Numbered from the stretch's first letter, positions 1 to 4,875 are shown. The stretch is DNA of 7,238 bases from Candidatus Gerdarchaeota archaeon (GCA_016840905.1 JAEORM010000188.1:1-7238), one strand, 5' to 3'. Notes: a model not told the origin generated them from the letters alone. Program-made: numbers and translations.

Positions 1-1405
1 CACCAATGAAAGTATGAAAAGCATTTAATTTTATTTGTTCAGGGATTCCAATCTCTTCCAATGAAAACAATTCTGATGAACCTAATGGAGTGTTAAATTT
101 AATTGTACCTTCGAAATGACCCCAAAAGTAACTGCTTTCACCTGTTATTCCTATTGCTAGATTTATTAGATCACCAGCATTAATTCTTGATGGAGCTTCA
201 ACAGTTATATTTATTGGCGATAATAATCCAACATCCAAAAACAAATGCAAATCTAAACCAAGGGTTTCATTACCAAGTGTAGCATCAATAGCAAAAGGGC
301 CTACAGATTTAGTAAAATTCAACGTTGCTGTTTTAATAATTTGATAGTCAGTAACCATAGGAATAGGTTTGCCTACTCTCCAAGTTATTACTTCCAGACC
401 TGCTGCAAAACTGGCTAAATAAATGAAGTCTGTGTTAATAGCAACATTAAATGTTTTACCAAAATTTTCATTAAAGTATTGCCCTACTTGACGAGGATTG
501 GTTTGGTCTGTCATATCAAGAACTAAAACACCTTTTGCTTCACAGGCTAAATAAGCAAATCCATCAACAATATCAATCGACCAAATTTTACTTCCTTCTT
601 CAACAGCATATTCACTAACAACCTTCGGATGTCTTAAACGGTTCACTTTAATTATTTTCATGCCTTTATCTCTATTAGCAGTAAAAGCATAATCACCTTG
701 AACGAAAACTCCTACAGTATCTTCAAAATAGACAGCTGTTTCACCAATCTTTTTAGGAGATGAGAGATCAGAAATGTCAACAATTTCCAAACCTTTGTTT
801 ATTCCAGCTGCAACGAATGCAGTGTCCTCCCTAACGAAAACATCATAAGGTAATCCAGAATAAAGACCTATTTCAATTGGATTAGCTTTATTTGTAACAT
901 TTAGAATTTCTATTCCTTGTAATCTATCAACAACAAATAGATAGTTCTCTTTAAGAAAGACTTTCCAAGCTAAACCACCATCATCAAATCCACCAACCTC
1001 TACGAGGTTTAAAGGATTGGAAAAATCAATTATTTTGAGACCTGAATGCCCATGAGCAAGAAAAGCATAGTGATCTTGAATAGCTACATCATAAACACTA
1101 TTTGTTCCGTCAATATAGGAATCTAAGACAGTAATTGTATTATAACTTGAAATATTAACTACCAGTAAACCTTGTGATTCATCAGCAAGTAAAGCTAAGG
1201 AGCCAGAGAGTTCAACATCGACTATTTCATCAGCACCAGTAAATTGACCTATTTTCCTGAGATTAAAATTAGAGAGAGAAAGAGAATCATCTATTATTGG
1301 CGTTTCTATAGCATAAGTTGTAGTGATAAAATTAACTTGGGTAAAAATACTGAGAATAATTAATGAGAATAAAAATAATAATTGAAAGTCTTTTCTAGTG
1401 GTCAT
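1..1405 (-). CDS. Secreted LVIVD-repeat beta-propeller protein (partial, C-terminus outside window)
   Basis: The minus strand is open from an ATG at 1405-1403 to the window edge, 468 codons without a stop. A GGAG motif lies 8 bases before the ATG. Residues 1-32 form a Sec-type signal peptide: basic MTTRK start, hydrophobic stretch about 9-27, and a TYA|IET cleavage site. About seven repeats of the LVIVD type follow, each with a G-hydrophobic-x-hydrophobic-hydrophobic-(D/N) core, for example GLKIIDFSNP, GIEILNVTNKANP, GLEIVDISDLSSPKKIG, GMKIIKV, GVLVLDMTDQTNPRQVG and GLEVITW. Seven repeats fit one closed beta-propeller. After it the chain continues with a beta-rich stretch containing SPINITVEAPSRINAGD, resembling an Ig-like/CARDB module, to the window edge. 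LVIVD proteins are usually cell-surface or exported and often poorly characterised. I infer a surface-binding role and cannot name a ligand. The C-terminus, where a membrane anchor might be, is not visible. Confidence 0.88.
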   Translation of the reverse strand, partial: MTTRKDFQLLFLFSLIILSIFTQVNFITTTYAIETPIIDDSLSLSNFNLRKIGQFTGADEIVDVELSGSLALLADESQGLLVVNISSYNTITVLDSYIDGTNSVYDVAIQDHYAFLAHGHSGLKIIDFSNPLNLVEVGGFDDGGLAWKVFLKENYLFVVDRLQGIEILNVTNKANPIEIGLYSGLPYDVFVREDTAFVAAGINKGLEIVDISDLSSPKKIGETAVYFEDTVGVFVQGDYAFTANRDKGMKIIKVNRLRHPKVVSEYAVEEGSKIWSIDIVDGFAYLACEAKGVLVLDMTDQTNPRQVGQYFNENFGKTFNVAINTDFIYLASFAAGLEVITWRVGKPIPMVTDYQIIKTATLNFTKSVGPFAIDATLGNETLGLDLHLFLDVGLLSPINITVEAPSRINAGDLINLAIGITGESSYFWGHFEGTIKFNTPLGSSELFSLEEIGIPEQIKLNAFHTFIG

Positions 1406-1547
1406 AGAAGATTCTCCAACAATATATCTATAATAGATAATATAATACTTCTCTGATTTTAATATTAGTCTTTAAGATAAAAATGACTAAACAAATATTT
1501 TTATCAAGAAAAAAGGAATTTTGTGATTTTTTGTTGTTTTTTCTTTC

Positions 1548-1597
1548 TTTTTATACCAATTTTGATATTTTTTATTAAGTTAGATACTCTATAGGAG
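1548..1597 (+). promoter_or_regulatory. Putative promoter and RBS of the small-peptide gene
   Basis: The 203-base gap between the divergent LVIVD and small-peptide genes is strongly A/T-rich. A TTTTTATA element near 1548-1554 is a plausible archaeal TATA box about 55 bases before the ATG, and TTTTTTATT near 1568-1576 is an alternative. AGGAG at 1593-1597 is a ribosome-binding sequence 11 bases before the ATG at 1609, slightly far but usable. The TATA choice is weak because T-runs are everywhere here. The RBS is the firmer part. Confidence 0.4.
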
Positions 1598-1608
1598 ATT
1601 AACAATTC

Positions 1609-1749
1609 ATGAAAAAATTATCCCCCAAAATCGTGACCTTGGCTATTATGATCCTTTCCTTCATTGCCGCAAGCGGCATCGGTATTAGACATGCAATCGC
1701 CCCTCCAGGCGGATCTGTCGGAGAAGAACTCAACCCAACAGGTGGATGA
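1609..1749 (+). CDS. Small 46-aa peptide with signal/anchor segment, secreted-type
   Basis: ATG at 1609 opens 46 codons ending in TGA at 1747-1749, preceded by AGGAG at 1593-1597. The peptide starts MKKLSPK (basic), has a hydrophobic segment at about residues 8-26, then RHAIA and a polar, Gly/Pro-rich tail PPGGSVGEELNPTGG. This is the layout of a signal peptide or N-terminal anchor with a 15-residue exported tail. AIA at 29-31 resembles a signal peptidase site, but proline at the next position would disfavour cleavage, so the peptide may stay anchored. GC is 68 of 141 bases (48%) in an otherwise roughly one-third GC region, with many C-ending codons (GCC, GGC, ATC, TCC). That supports real coding and suggests high expression or different ancestry. 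I do not recognise a family. Candidates are a secreted signalling peptide or a small envelope peptide. The 7TM gene starts 225 bases downstream on the same strand. Confidence 0.62.
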   Translation: MKKLSPKIVTLAIMILSFIAASGIGIRHAIAPPGGSVGEELNPTGG

Positions 1750-1761
1750 ATAATCCTCCAA

Positions 1762-1778
1762 TTTTTCTTCTTTTATTT
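1762..1778 (+). terminator. T-rich terminator after the small-peptide gene
   Basis: TTTTTCTTCTTTTATTT begins 12 bases after the TGA. Archaeal RNA polymerase terminates at U-tracts without needing a hairpin, so this fits. No stem is evident. The following stretch to 1932 is AT-rich with no gene that I can see. Confidence 0.45.
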
Positions 1779-1932
1779 CCAAGCAATTTCCTAAGTTATT
1801 GTTATTTAATTTTTTGATTTTTTTATCTGAGAGTCTTTCTGTGTTCTGTTATTTATACTAATTAAGTTAGGAAAGTTTTAGATTTCTTCAAAGCAAAATT
1901 CATTTCAATGATATTATTTTGTTTTTTGAGGT

Positions 1933-1970
1933 TTTATATACTCCAATTATAATTTCTTCTTTGAGTGGAT
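1933..1970 (+). promoter_or_regulatory. TATA box (1933-1940) and RBS-like site for the 7TM gene
   Basis: TTTATATA at 1933-1940 exactly matches the classic archaeal TATA consensus. A start site about 26 bases downstream would fall near 1962, giving a leader of roughly a dozen bases. GAGTGGAT at 1963-1970 partly matches the GGAGGTGAT ribosome-binding consensus 4 bases before the GTG at 1975. This gives the 7TM gene its own promoter, separate from the small-peptide gene. Confidence 0.6.
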
Positions 1971-1974
1971 TAAA

Positions 1975-2742
1975 GTGGTTACAACATTTAACCTGTTTAC
2001 TTCAATTTCCTGGATAATAACTGGGGTTATTTCTGCTACCTTGAGTGTTTTATTTCTAAGTAAAAATCCTAAAAGAAGGCTAAATCAGCTGTTTGCAGCA
2101 GGATTTATTGCTTGGTCTCTTTCAATGCTTTTCAATGGAATTAATTTTGCAGTAGCATATAGATCATTACTTACAGCAAATATTTTTAGAGATCTTTCTG
2201 TAGTTTGTGGTGTTACTAGCGGTTTCATACTTTTTGCTGCAGCTTTTGGTATCTATTTTGGTGCAGAATCATTAAACTGGATTCTCTATTCCATTCTAAT
2301 TGTTATTGCTGGTTTGCTCTCAGGTTTTGGGGCTGCTAATGACTGGGTAACTGCAGATGGCCTTGGAGGATATAAAACAACTGATAATTTAGTGGGAAAA
2401 ATATGCATTCAAATTATTAGTTCGCTGTTTGTTATTGTGGCAGATATTTTTCTTATGCTTACCTATCGGTCATCAAAAAATCCTCAAGCAAAGAAACGAG
2501 TAGGATTCTTTATTGTCGGGTATTCAACTATTTTAATTGGCATGCTCATGTTCATTATTGATGCTATTATCGATATGTTTGTTACTATTACCCCATATTT
2601 ATTCCCAACATTTGCACTAATTGCTTGGGTAATGGGTCCAGTGTTAATGCTTATAGGATTCTATGTTAAAACAGAACATGATACAACAACACACACCCCA
2701 ACACCACTTATTCAAAAAGAATCCCAACCTCTGAAAGTTTAG
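1975..2742 (+). CDS. Seven-transmembrane protein, resembling the HisKA_7TM-type sensor domain
   Basis: A 255-aa membrane protein from a GTG start to TAG. The next in-frame ATG (codon 51) would delete the first membrane span, so GTG is preferred. Seven hydrophobic segments are visible at about 8-28, 37-55, 73-95, 101-120, 142-164, 176-199 and 209-231. The basic loops KNPKRR (31-36) and KNPQAKKR (168-175) fall after spans 1 and 5, predicting N-terminus outside and C-terminus inside, as in 7TM receptors. The loop-to-span-2 pattern NPKRRLNQLF...W resembles the 7TM input region of archaeal and bacterial histidine kinases. No kinase, PAS or GGDEF domain follows, only a 24-residue Thr/Pro-rich tail. 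It is not a rhodopsin: the last span (209-231) has no retinal-binding lysine. I infer a stand-alone sensor or receptor-like protein with unknown ligand and output. An unrelated structural membrane protein is possible. Confidence 0.75.
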   Translation: MVTTFNLFTSISWIITGVISATLSVLFLSKNPKRRLNQLFAAGFIAWSLSMLFNGINFAVAYRSLLTANIFRDLSVVCGVTSGFILFAAAFGIYFGAESLNWILYSILIVIAGLLSGFGAANDWVTADGLGGYKTTDNLVGKICIQIISSLFVIVADIFLMLTYRSSKNPQAKKRVGFFIVGYSTILIGMLMFIIDAIIDMFVTITPYLFPTFALIAWVMGPVLMLIGFYVKTEHDTTTHTPTPLIQKESQPLKV

Positions 2743-2763
2743 ATGAAGCAGAAAAAAAGCCCT

Positions 2764-2840
2764 TGGATAGGTGGATATCTGTCAGCACTCTTCCGACCAT
2801 TACTTCTTGATGGGTCCACCTATTCACCTTTTCATTTTTT
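2764..2840 (+). terminator. Hairpin plus T-tract terminator of the 7TM gene
   Basis: Bases 2764-2775 (TGGATAGGTGGA) pair with 2815-2826 (TCCACCTATTCA) in a 12-bp stem with one G-T wobble and a 39-base loop. The loop holds a possible inner CCAT/ATGG helix (2797-2800 with 2810-2813). TTTTCATTTTTT follows at 2829-2840. It starts 21 bases after the TAG of the 7TM gene and looks like an intrinsic terminator. The long loop is unusual. Confidence 0.6.
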
Positions 2841-2877
2841 AAAAAAAAGGAATAAAAAATTCCTTACCAGGAATTTT
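2841..2877 (-). terminator. Hairpin plus T-tract terminator of the MIT/polyproline gene
   Basis: Read on the minus strand just after the TAG of the MIT gene, AAAATTCC (2877-2870) pairs with GGAATTTT (2863-2856) in a perfect 8-bp stem with a 6-base loop. A T-rich tail ending in eight Ts (2848-2841) follows. It abuts the oppositely oriented terminator of the 7TM gene, insulating the two convergent genes. Confidence 0.75.
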
Positions 2878-2880
2878 AAG

Positions 2881-3741
2881 CTAACTCATAACTATTTTTG
2901 TGGTTATTTCTACAGCTTTTTGAGCTTCTTCCATTCTTGGGCGATAATTTTCATGTTCAATTCGATTGAGAAGGATATTTACATATTTGAATTCTCTAAG
3001 AACTTCCATGCCTTTCTTCAATCCACGTTCAAGGAGCATACCCAATGTTAAATGGTCATCGAATAAACCTAAACGGACTCGTAATTCAGCTTCAACACTT
3101 TTTGCACATTCATTAACACATTCGCGATAATTACCTTCGTCAAATAGGATTTCAAAAGTAGTTCTAGTCGGTAATTCAATTTTTGGTTTTGGAGAGGAGG
3201 AGGAGGACCCTGATGGAGGGGGTGTGGGTGTGCGTGGGGGAGGAGGTAGATCTTCTGTATCATCCTCACCGCGCATCATTTTAGATGTTTGATCCTCCGA
3301 AGGAGGAGGTGGGGGAGGAGGAGTTTGTTTAGGGGGTGGAGGTAAAGATTTGGAATCATCGTTTGATGGAGGTGGTGGAGGAGGAGGGGTTTTTCTCTCT
3401 GGGGGAGGAGAGAAAGATGGAGTTGTTTTAGGGGAAGGAGGAACAGGTTTGGAGGAGACATCAGGAAAATCATGTTTAAGATCATCTTTAGAAATAGAAG
3501 ATGGTTTAGGACCATCCATAAGTACCTTAATCTCTTTAGCTCGTCTAATGTATTCCTTTGCTTTTTCATAATAACTGTCACGTAATTTCTGTGAACGTTC
3601 GACTTTTATTAATTGATTTAGAAATTCAGCTGCTTTCAAAAAACTATCAAAGGCTACTTTATTATCGCCAGTTCTTTCAGATTCAATCGCTTTAGTAGCA
3701 GCTCTTTTAGCTCTTTCTAACAAATATTGGCTTTCAGACAT
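2881..3741 (-). CDS. MIT domain – polyproline linker – HEPN-like domain protein (candidate ESCRT-associated adaptor)
   Basis: From ATG at 3741 (286 aa), with GTGA at 3750-3747 as a likely ribosome-binding site. An in-frame GTG at 3750 is the alternative start and adds three residues. Residues about 5-74 are a three-helix MIT domain: ERAKRAATKAIESERTGDN, then AFDSFLKAAEFL, then SYYEKAKEYIRRAKEI, with the spacing of Vps4-type MIT domains. MIT domains bind C-terminal tails of ESCRT-III proteins. Residues about 98-187 are a disordered linker with two seven-proline tracts (119-125, 141-147), two four-proline tracts and shorter ones, separated by acidic/Ser stretches. Residues about 192-286 are an all-helical domain (YRECVNECAKSVEAELR ... 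LLNRIEHENYRPRMEEAQKAV) resembling HEPN/DUF4145 folds. The LNRIEH segment aligns with the RNxxxH signature but lacks its Arg, so nuclease activity is unlikely. There is no AAA+ domain, so it is not Vps4. I infer a cytosolic scaffold. The MIT call is fairly firm and the HEPN call moderate. Confidence 0.85.
   Translation of the reverse strand: MSESQYLLERAKRAATKAIESERTGDNKVAFDSFLKAAEFLNQLIKVERSQKLRDSYYEKAKEYIRRAKEIKVLMDGPKPSSISKDDLKHDFPDVSSKPVPPSPKTTPSFSPPPERKTPPPPPPPSNDDSKSLPPPPKQTPPPPPPPSEDQTSKMMRGEDDTEDLPPPPRTPTPPPSGSSSSSPKPKIELPTRTTFEILFDEGNYRECVNECAKSVEAELRVRLGLFDDHLTLGMLLERGLKKGMEVLREFKYVNILLNRIEHENYRPRMEEAQKAVEITTKIVMS
3232..3390 (-). repeat. Two tandem polyproline modules within the linker
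   Basis: The linker contains a repeated unit: TP7-S, a short acidic/Ser spacer, LPPPP, then a basic residue. Copy one is residues 118-138 (TPPPPPPPSNDDSKSLPPPPK). Copy two is residues 140-170, expanded in its spacer by MMRGEDDTED and ending LPPPPR. A third decayed motif (TPTPPPS) follows. The pattern suggests internal duplication and makes the protein multivalent for polyproline-binding partners. The opposite (plus) strand is correspondingly rich in GGAGG runs. Confidence 0.7.
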
Positions 3742-3746
3742 TTTAC

Positions 3747-3785
3747 TCACAAGTATATATATTTTAGAACAATATTTTAAATATT
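3747..3785 (-). promoter_or_regulatory. Promoter region of the MIT gene with palindromic TATA
   Basis: AATATTTTAAATATT at 3771-3785 is a near-perfect dyad whose core TTTAAAAT (minus strand, 3782-3775) can act as a TATA box. A start site about 26 bases downstream would be near 3752, leaving a short leader with GTGA (3750-3747) before ATG 3741. TATATATA at 3760-3753 is also present but sits too close to the start codon for normal spacing. A second dyad, TAATCAGATTA (3788-3798), lies directly upstream. Confidence 0.45.
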
Positions 3786-3808
3786 CATAATCAGATTACA
3801 CATTCGCA

Positions 3809-3828
3809 AATTTGAAGGTTTTCAAATT
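3809..3828. repeat. 8-bp inverted repeat in the divergent MIT/S25e intergenic region
   Basis: AATTTGAA (3809-3816) and TTCAAATT (3821-3828) are perfect reverse complements separated by GGTT. It sits between the two divergent genes, upstream of both TATA boxes. It could be an operator for a dimeric regulator or a chance A/T-rich dyad. Confidence 0.4.
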
Positions 3829-3887
3829 CTGAGAGCAATTTAAAAGGAAGTTCAAGTAGTAAATTACTTTTGCTATCTTTAGAAGAA

Positions 3888-3924
3888 TTTAAATAGCTAA
3901 TCCATAACCAAAAAGTCTAGTGAT
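3888..3924 (+). promoter_or_regulatory. TATA box and RBS of the S25e gene
   Basis: TTTAAATA at 3888-3895 is a good archaeal TATA element, placing the transcript start near 3918. GTGAT at 3920-3924 matches part of the GGAGGTGAT ribosome-binding consensus, 7 bases before ATG 3932. The resulting leader is only about 14 bases. Confidence 0.6.
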
Positions 3925-3931
3925 GTGAAAA

Positions 3932-4207
3932 ATGGCTCTACGACAGAGTATAAACAAGCGCAAAGGAAAGTGGGGCAAAGTAAAAGAATTTGAATCCATT
4001 GAACGAGCGCTTATTATAGATGACGATCTTAAGGATAGAATGCTTAAAGAGATTCCAAGACAAAAAATTATTACCCCTACTGCTATTTGTCAAAGATATC
4101 AGGTAAGAATGCATGTAGCAAAAGCAATTATCAGCGAATTAGAGAAATCTGGTAAAATTGCTTTCCATGAAAGAACTGCTTATACCAGAGTCTATAAAGC
4201 ACTATAA
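3932..4207 (+). CDS. rps25e: Small ribosomal subunit protein S25e
   Basis: A 91-aa basic protein of the ribosomal small subunit, found in archaea and eukaryotes but not bacteria. The basic N-terminus (INKRKGKWGKVKEF) is followed by a winged-helix domain from about residue 29. The stretch DDDLKDRMLKEIPRQKIITP corresponds to the eukaryotic segment around KEVPNYKLITP, and RYQVRMHVAKAIISELEKSG corresponds to [20 protein letters not shown]. The chain ends TRVYKAL. The length is slightly short but complete. It has its own promoter and converges with the JAMM gene. The assignment is the clearest in the window and rules out a bacterial host. Confidence 0.95.
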   Translation: MALRQSINKRKGKWGKVKEFESIERALIIDDDLKDRMLKEIPRQKIITPTAICQRYQVRMHVAKAIISELEKSGKIAFHERTAYTRVYKAL

Positions 4208-4214
4208 GAAGTGC

Positions 4215-4264
4215 TTTTCTAGTTTTTATCTCTTTAAGATGAGTAACCTACTTGATAATAGGTT
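4215..4264. terminator. Shared 3' region of S25e and the JAMM gene
   Basis: Short T-runs (4215-4218, 4223-4227) follow the S25e TAA and fit archaeal U-tract termination on the plus strand. AACCTA (4245-4250) and TAGGTT (4259-4264) form a perfect 6-bp dyad with an 8-base loop just outside the JAMM stop codon, which could act for either strand. No strong T-tract follows it on the minus strand, so the role for the JAMM gene is uncertain. Confidence 0.4.
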
Positions 4265-4266
4265 CA

Positions 4267-4689
4267 TTATTTCTCTATTTTAACGCTTATTGTTTTTAAA
4301 GAACCATCCTTCAAAAGGAGATAGCCCTTAGGTTTATCTGGGGTTGAAGTATTACTAATTAACCAAATACAGGAATTAACTTCCATATAAGAAAGATCCA
4401 TACCAGAAGGTTTCGCTGGTGCAGGATGTGTATGATAAATAGCAACAAGCTCCAAGTGCTTTTTTTCAATATCAGTATAGATATCAAATAATACAATGGG
4501 ATCAACAGTGAAAGAAACAGCAGATTGCTCAATATTTTCAGGTAAATAAGTATTTGTTGCATAAGCAATAGTACCTTCTATTCGACCAGCAAGAAGGGCA
4601 ACGGATTCATAGGGGTAAGAATGCTTTGCATGAGCAACTAATGTAGCTAAAATTGTTTCAGATAAAATGATTGTCTCGAGTTGATACAT
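4267..4689 (-). CDS. JAMM/MPN (JAB) zinc metalloprotease, AfJAMM-like deubiquitinase/desampylase family
   Basis: A single-domain JAMM protein, 140 aa from ATG 4689. An in-frame GTG at 4728 would add 13 residues (MENNFILKRYTSF). The ATG is preferred because archaeal JAMM proteins usually begin right at MxxxxxILxxxLxxAxxxxPxE. Catalytic elements, numbered from the ATG: E28 in YPYESVALLAG, the zinc ligands H86 and H88 in HTHP, S95 and D98 in PSGMD. These form the E...HxHP...SxxD site of isopeptidases such as Rpn11, AMSH and archaeal AfJAMM/HvJAMM1, which remove ubiquitin-like modifiers. The gap between the second His and the Ser is six residues; Rpn11 and AfJAMM have seven as I recall. No E1, E2 or ubiquitin-like gene is adjacent, so the substrate cannot be read from context. 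A role in sulfur-carrier processing is an alternative. Confidence 0.88.
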   Translation of the reverse strand: MYQLETIILSETILATLVAHAKHSYPYESVALLAGRIEGTIAYATNTYLPENIEQSAVSFTVDPIVLFDIYTDIEKKHLELVAIYHTHPAPAKPSGMDLSYMEVNSCIWLISNTSTPDKPKGYLLLKDGSLKTISVKIEK

Positions 4690-4753
4690 AAAAGAAGTAT
4701 ATCTCTTTAAGATAAAATTATTTTCCACAAATTAGAAAACTTATTAAAGAAGA

Positions 4754-4785
4754 CTTAAAAAAAGACAAAGTAATGCTTATTATAT
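4754..4785 (+). promoter_or_regulatory. Promoter of tRNA-Leu
   Basis: TTAAAAA at 4754-4760 lies 26-32 bases before the first tRNA base, the normal position of an archaeal TATA box for a tRNA gene. The sequence just before the tRNA (TTATTATAT, 4777-4785) is A/T-only. Confidence 0.5.
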
Positions 4786-4873
4786 GCGGGGGTAGCCCAG
4801 CCAGGTCAAAGGCGCCAGACTTAGGATCTGGTCTCGCAGGAGTACGCGCGTTCAAATCGCGTCTCCCGCACCA
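4786..4873 (+). tRNA. tRNA-Leu (anticodon UAG), CCA encoded
   Basis: The full cloverleaf can be drawn. Acceptor GCGGGGG (4786-4792) pairs with CTCCCGC (4863-4869) with one G-T wobble. The D stem is GCC/GGC with GG in the loop. The anticodon stem CCAGA (4815-4819) pairs with TCTGG (4827-4831) around loop CTTAGGA, giving anticodon TAG at 4822-4824, which reads CUA and other CUN leucine codons. A long variable arm (CTC-GCAG-GAG) marks class II. The T arm is GCGCG-TTCAAAT-CGCGT, the discriminator is A (4870), and CCA is encoded at 4871-4873. There is no intron, although archaeal tRNA-Leu genes often carry one. Confidence 0.96.
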
Positions 4874-4875
4874 AA

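Noticed and set aside
1735..1749. C-terminal Gly-Gly of the small peptide as a ubiquitin-like conjugation tail, with the JAMM gene nearby
   Set aside because: The 46-residue peptide has a hydrophobic segment and no room for a beta-grasp fold, and the JAMM gene is 2.5 kb away. The match is two residues and likely coincidence.
1975..2742. Microbial rhodopsin identity for the 7TM protein
   Set aside because: The last membrane span has no retinal-binding lysine, and the rhodopsin span 3 signature is absent.
2740..2826. Box C/D small RNA in the 7TM 3' region (TGATGG- and GATGAAG-like elements)
   Set aside because: No proper C/D box set with correct spacing is present, and the stem followed by a T-tract is better explained as a terminator.
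2743..3051. Plus-strand 102-codon open frame starting directly after the 7TM stop codon
   Set aside because: It runs through both hairpin terminators and then antisense through the conserved 3' end of the MIT gene. It has no RBS and no recognisable protein features.
3350..3571. Plus-strand 73-codon open frame with a polyglycine run
   Set aside because: The glycine run is just the reverse complement of the proline codons of the MIT/polyproline gene.
3069..3581. Two minus-strand frames rich in Leu/His/Pro overlapping the MIT gene
   Set aside because: They are out-of-frame readings of the repetitive polyproline codons. The MIT frame has clear domains and an RBS.
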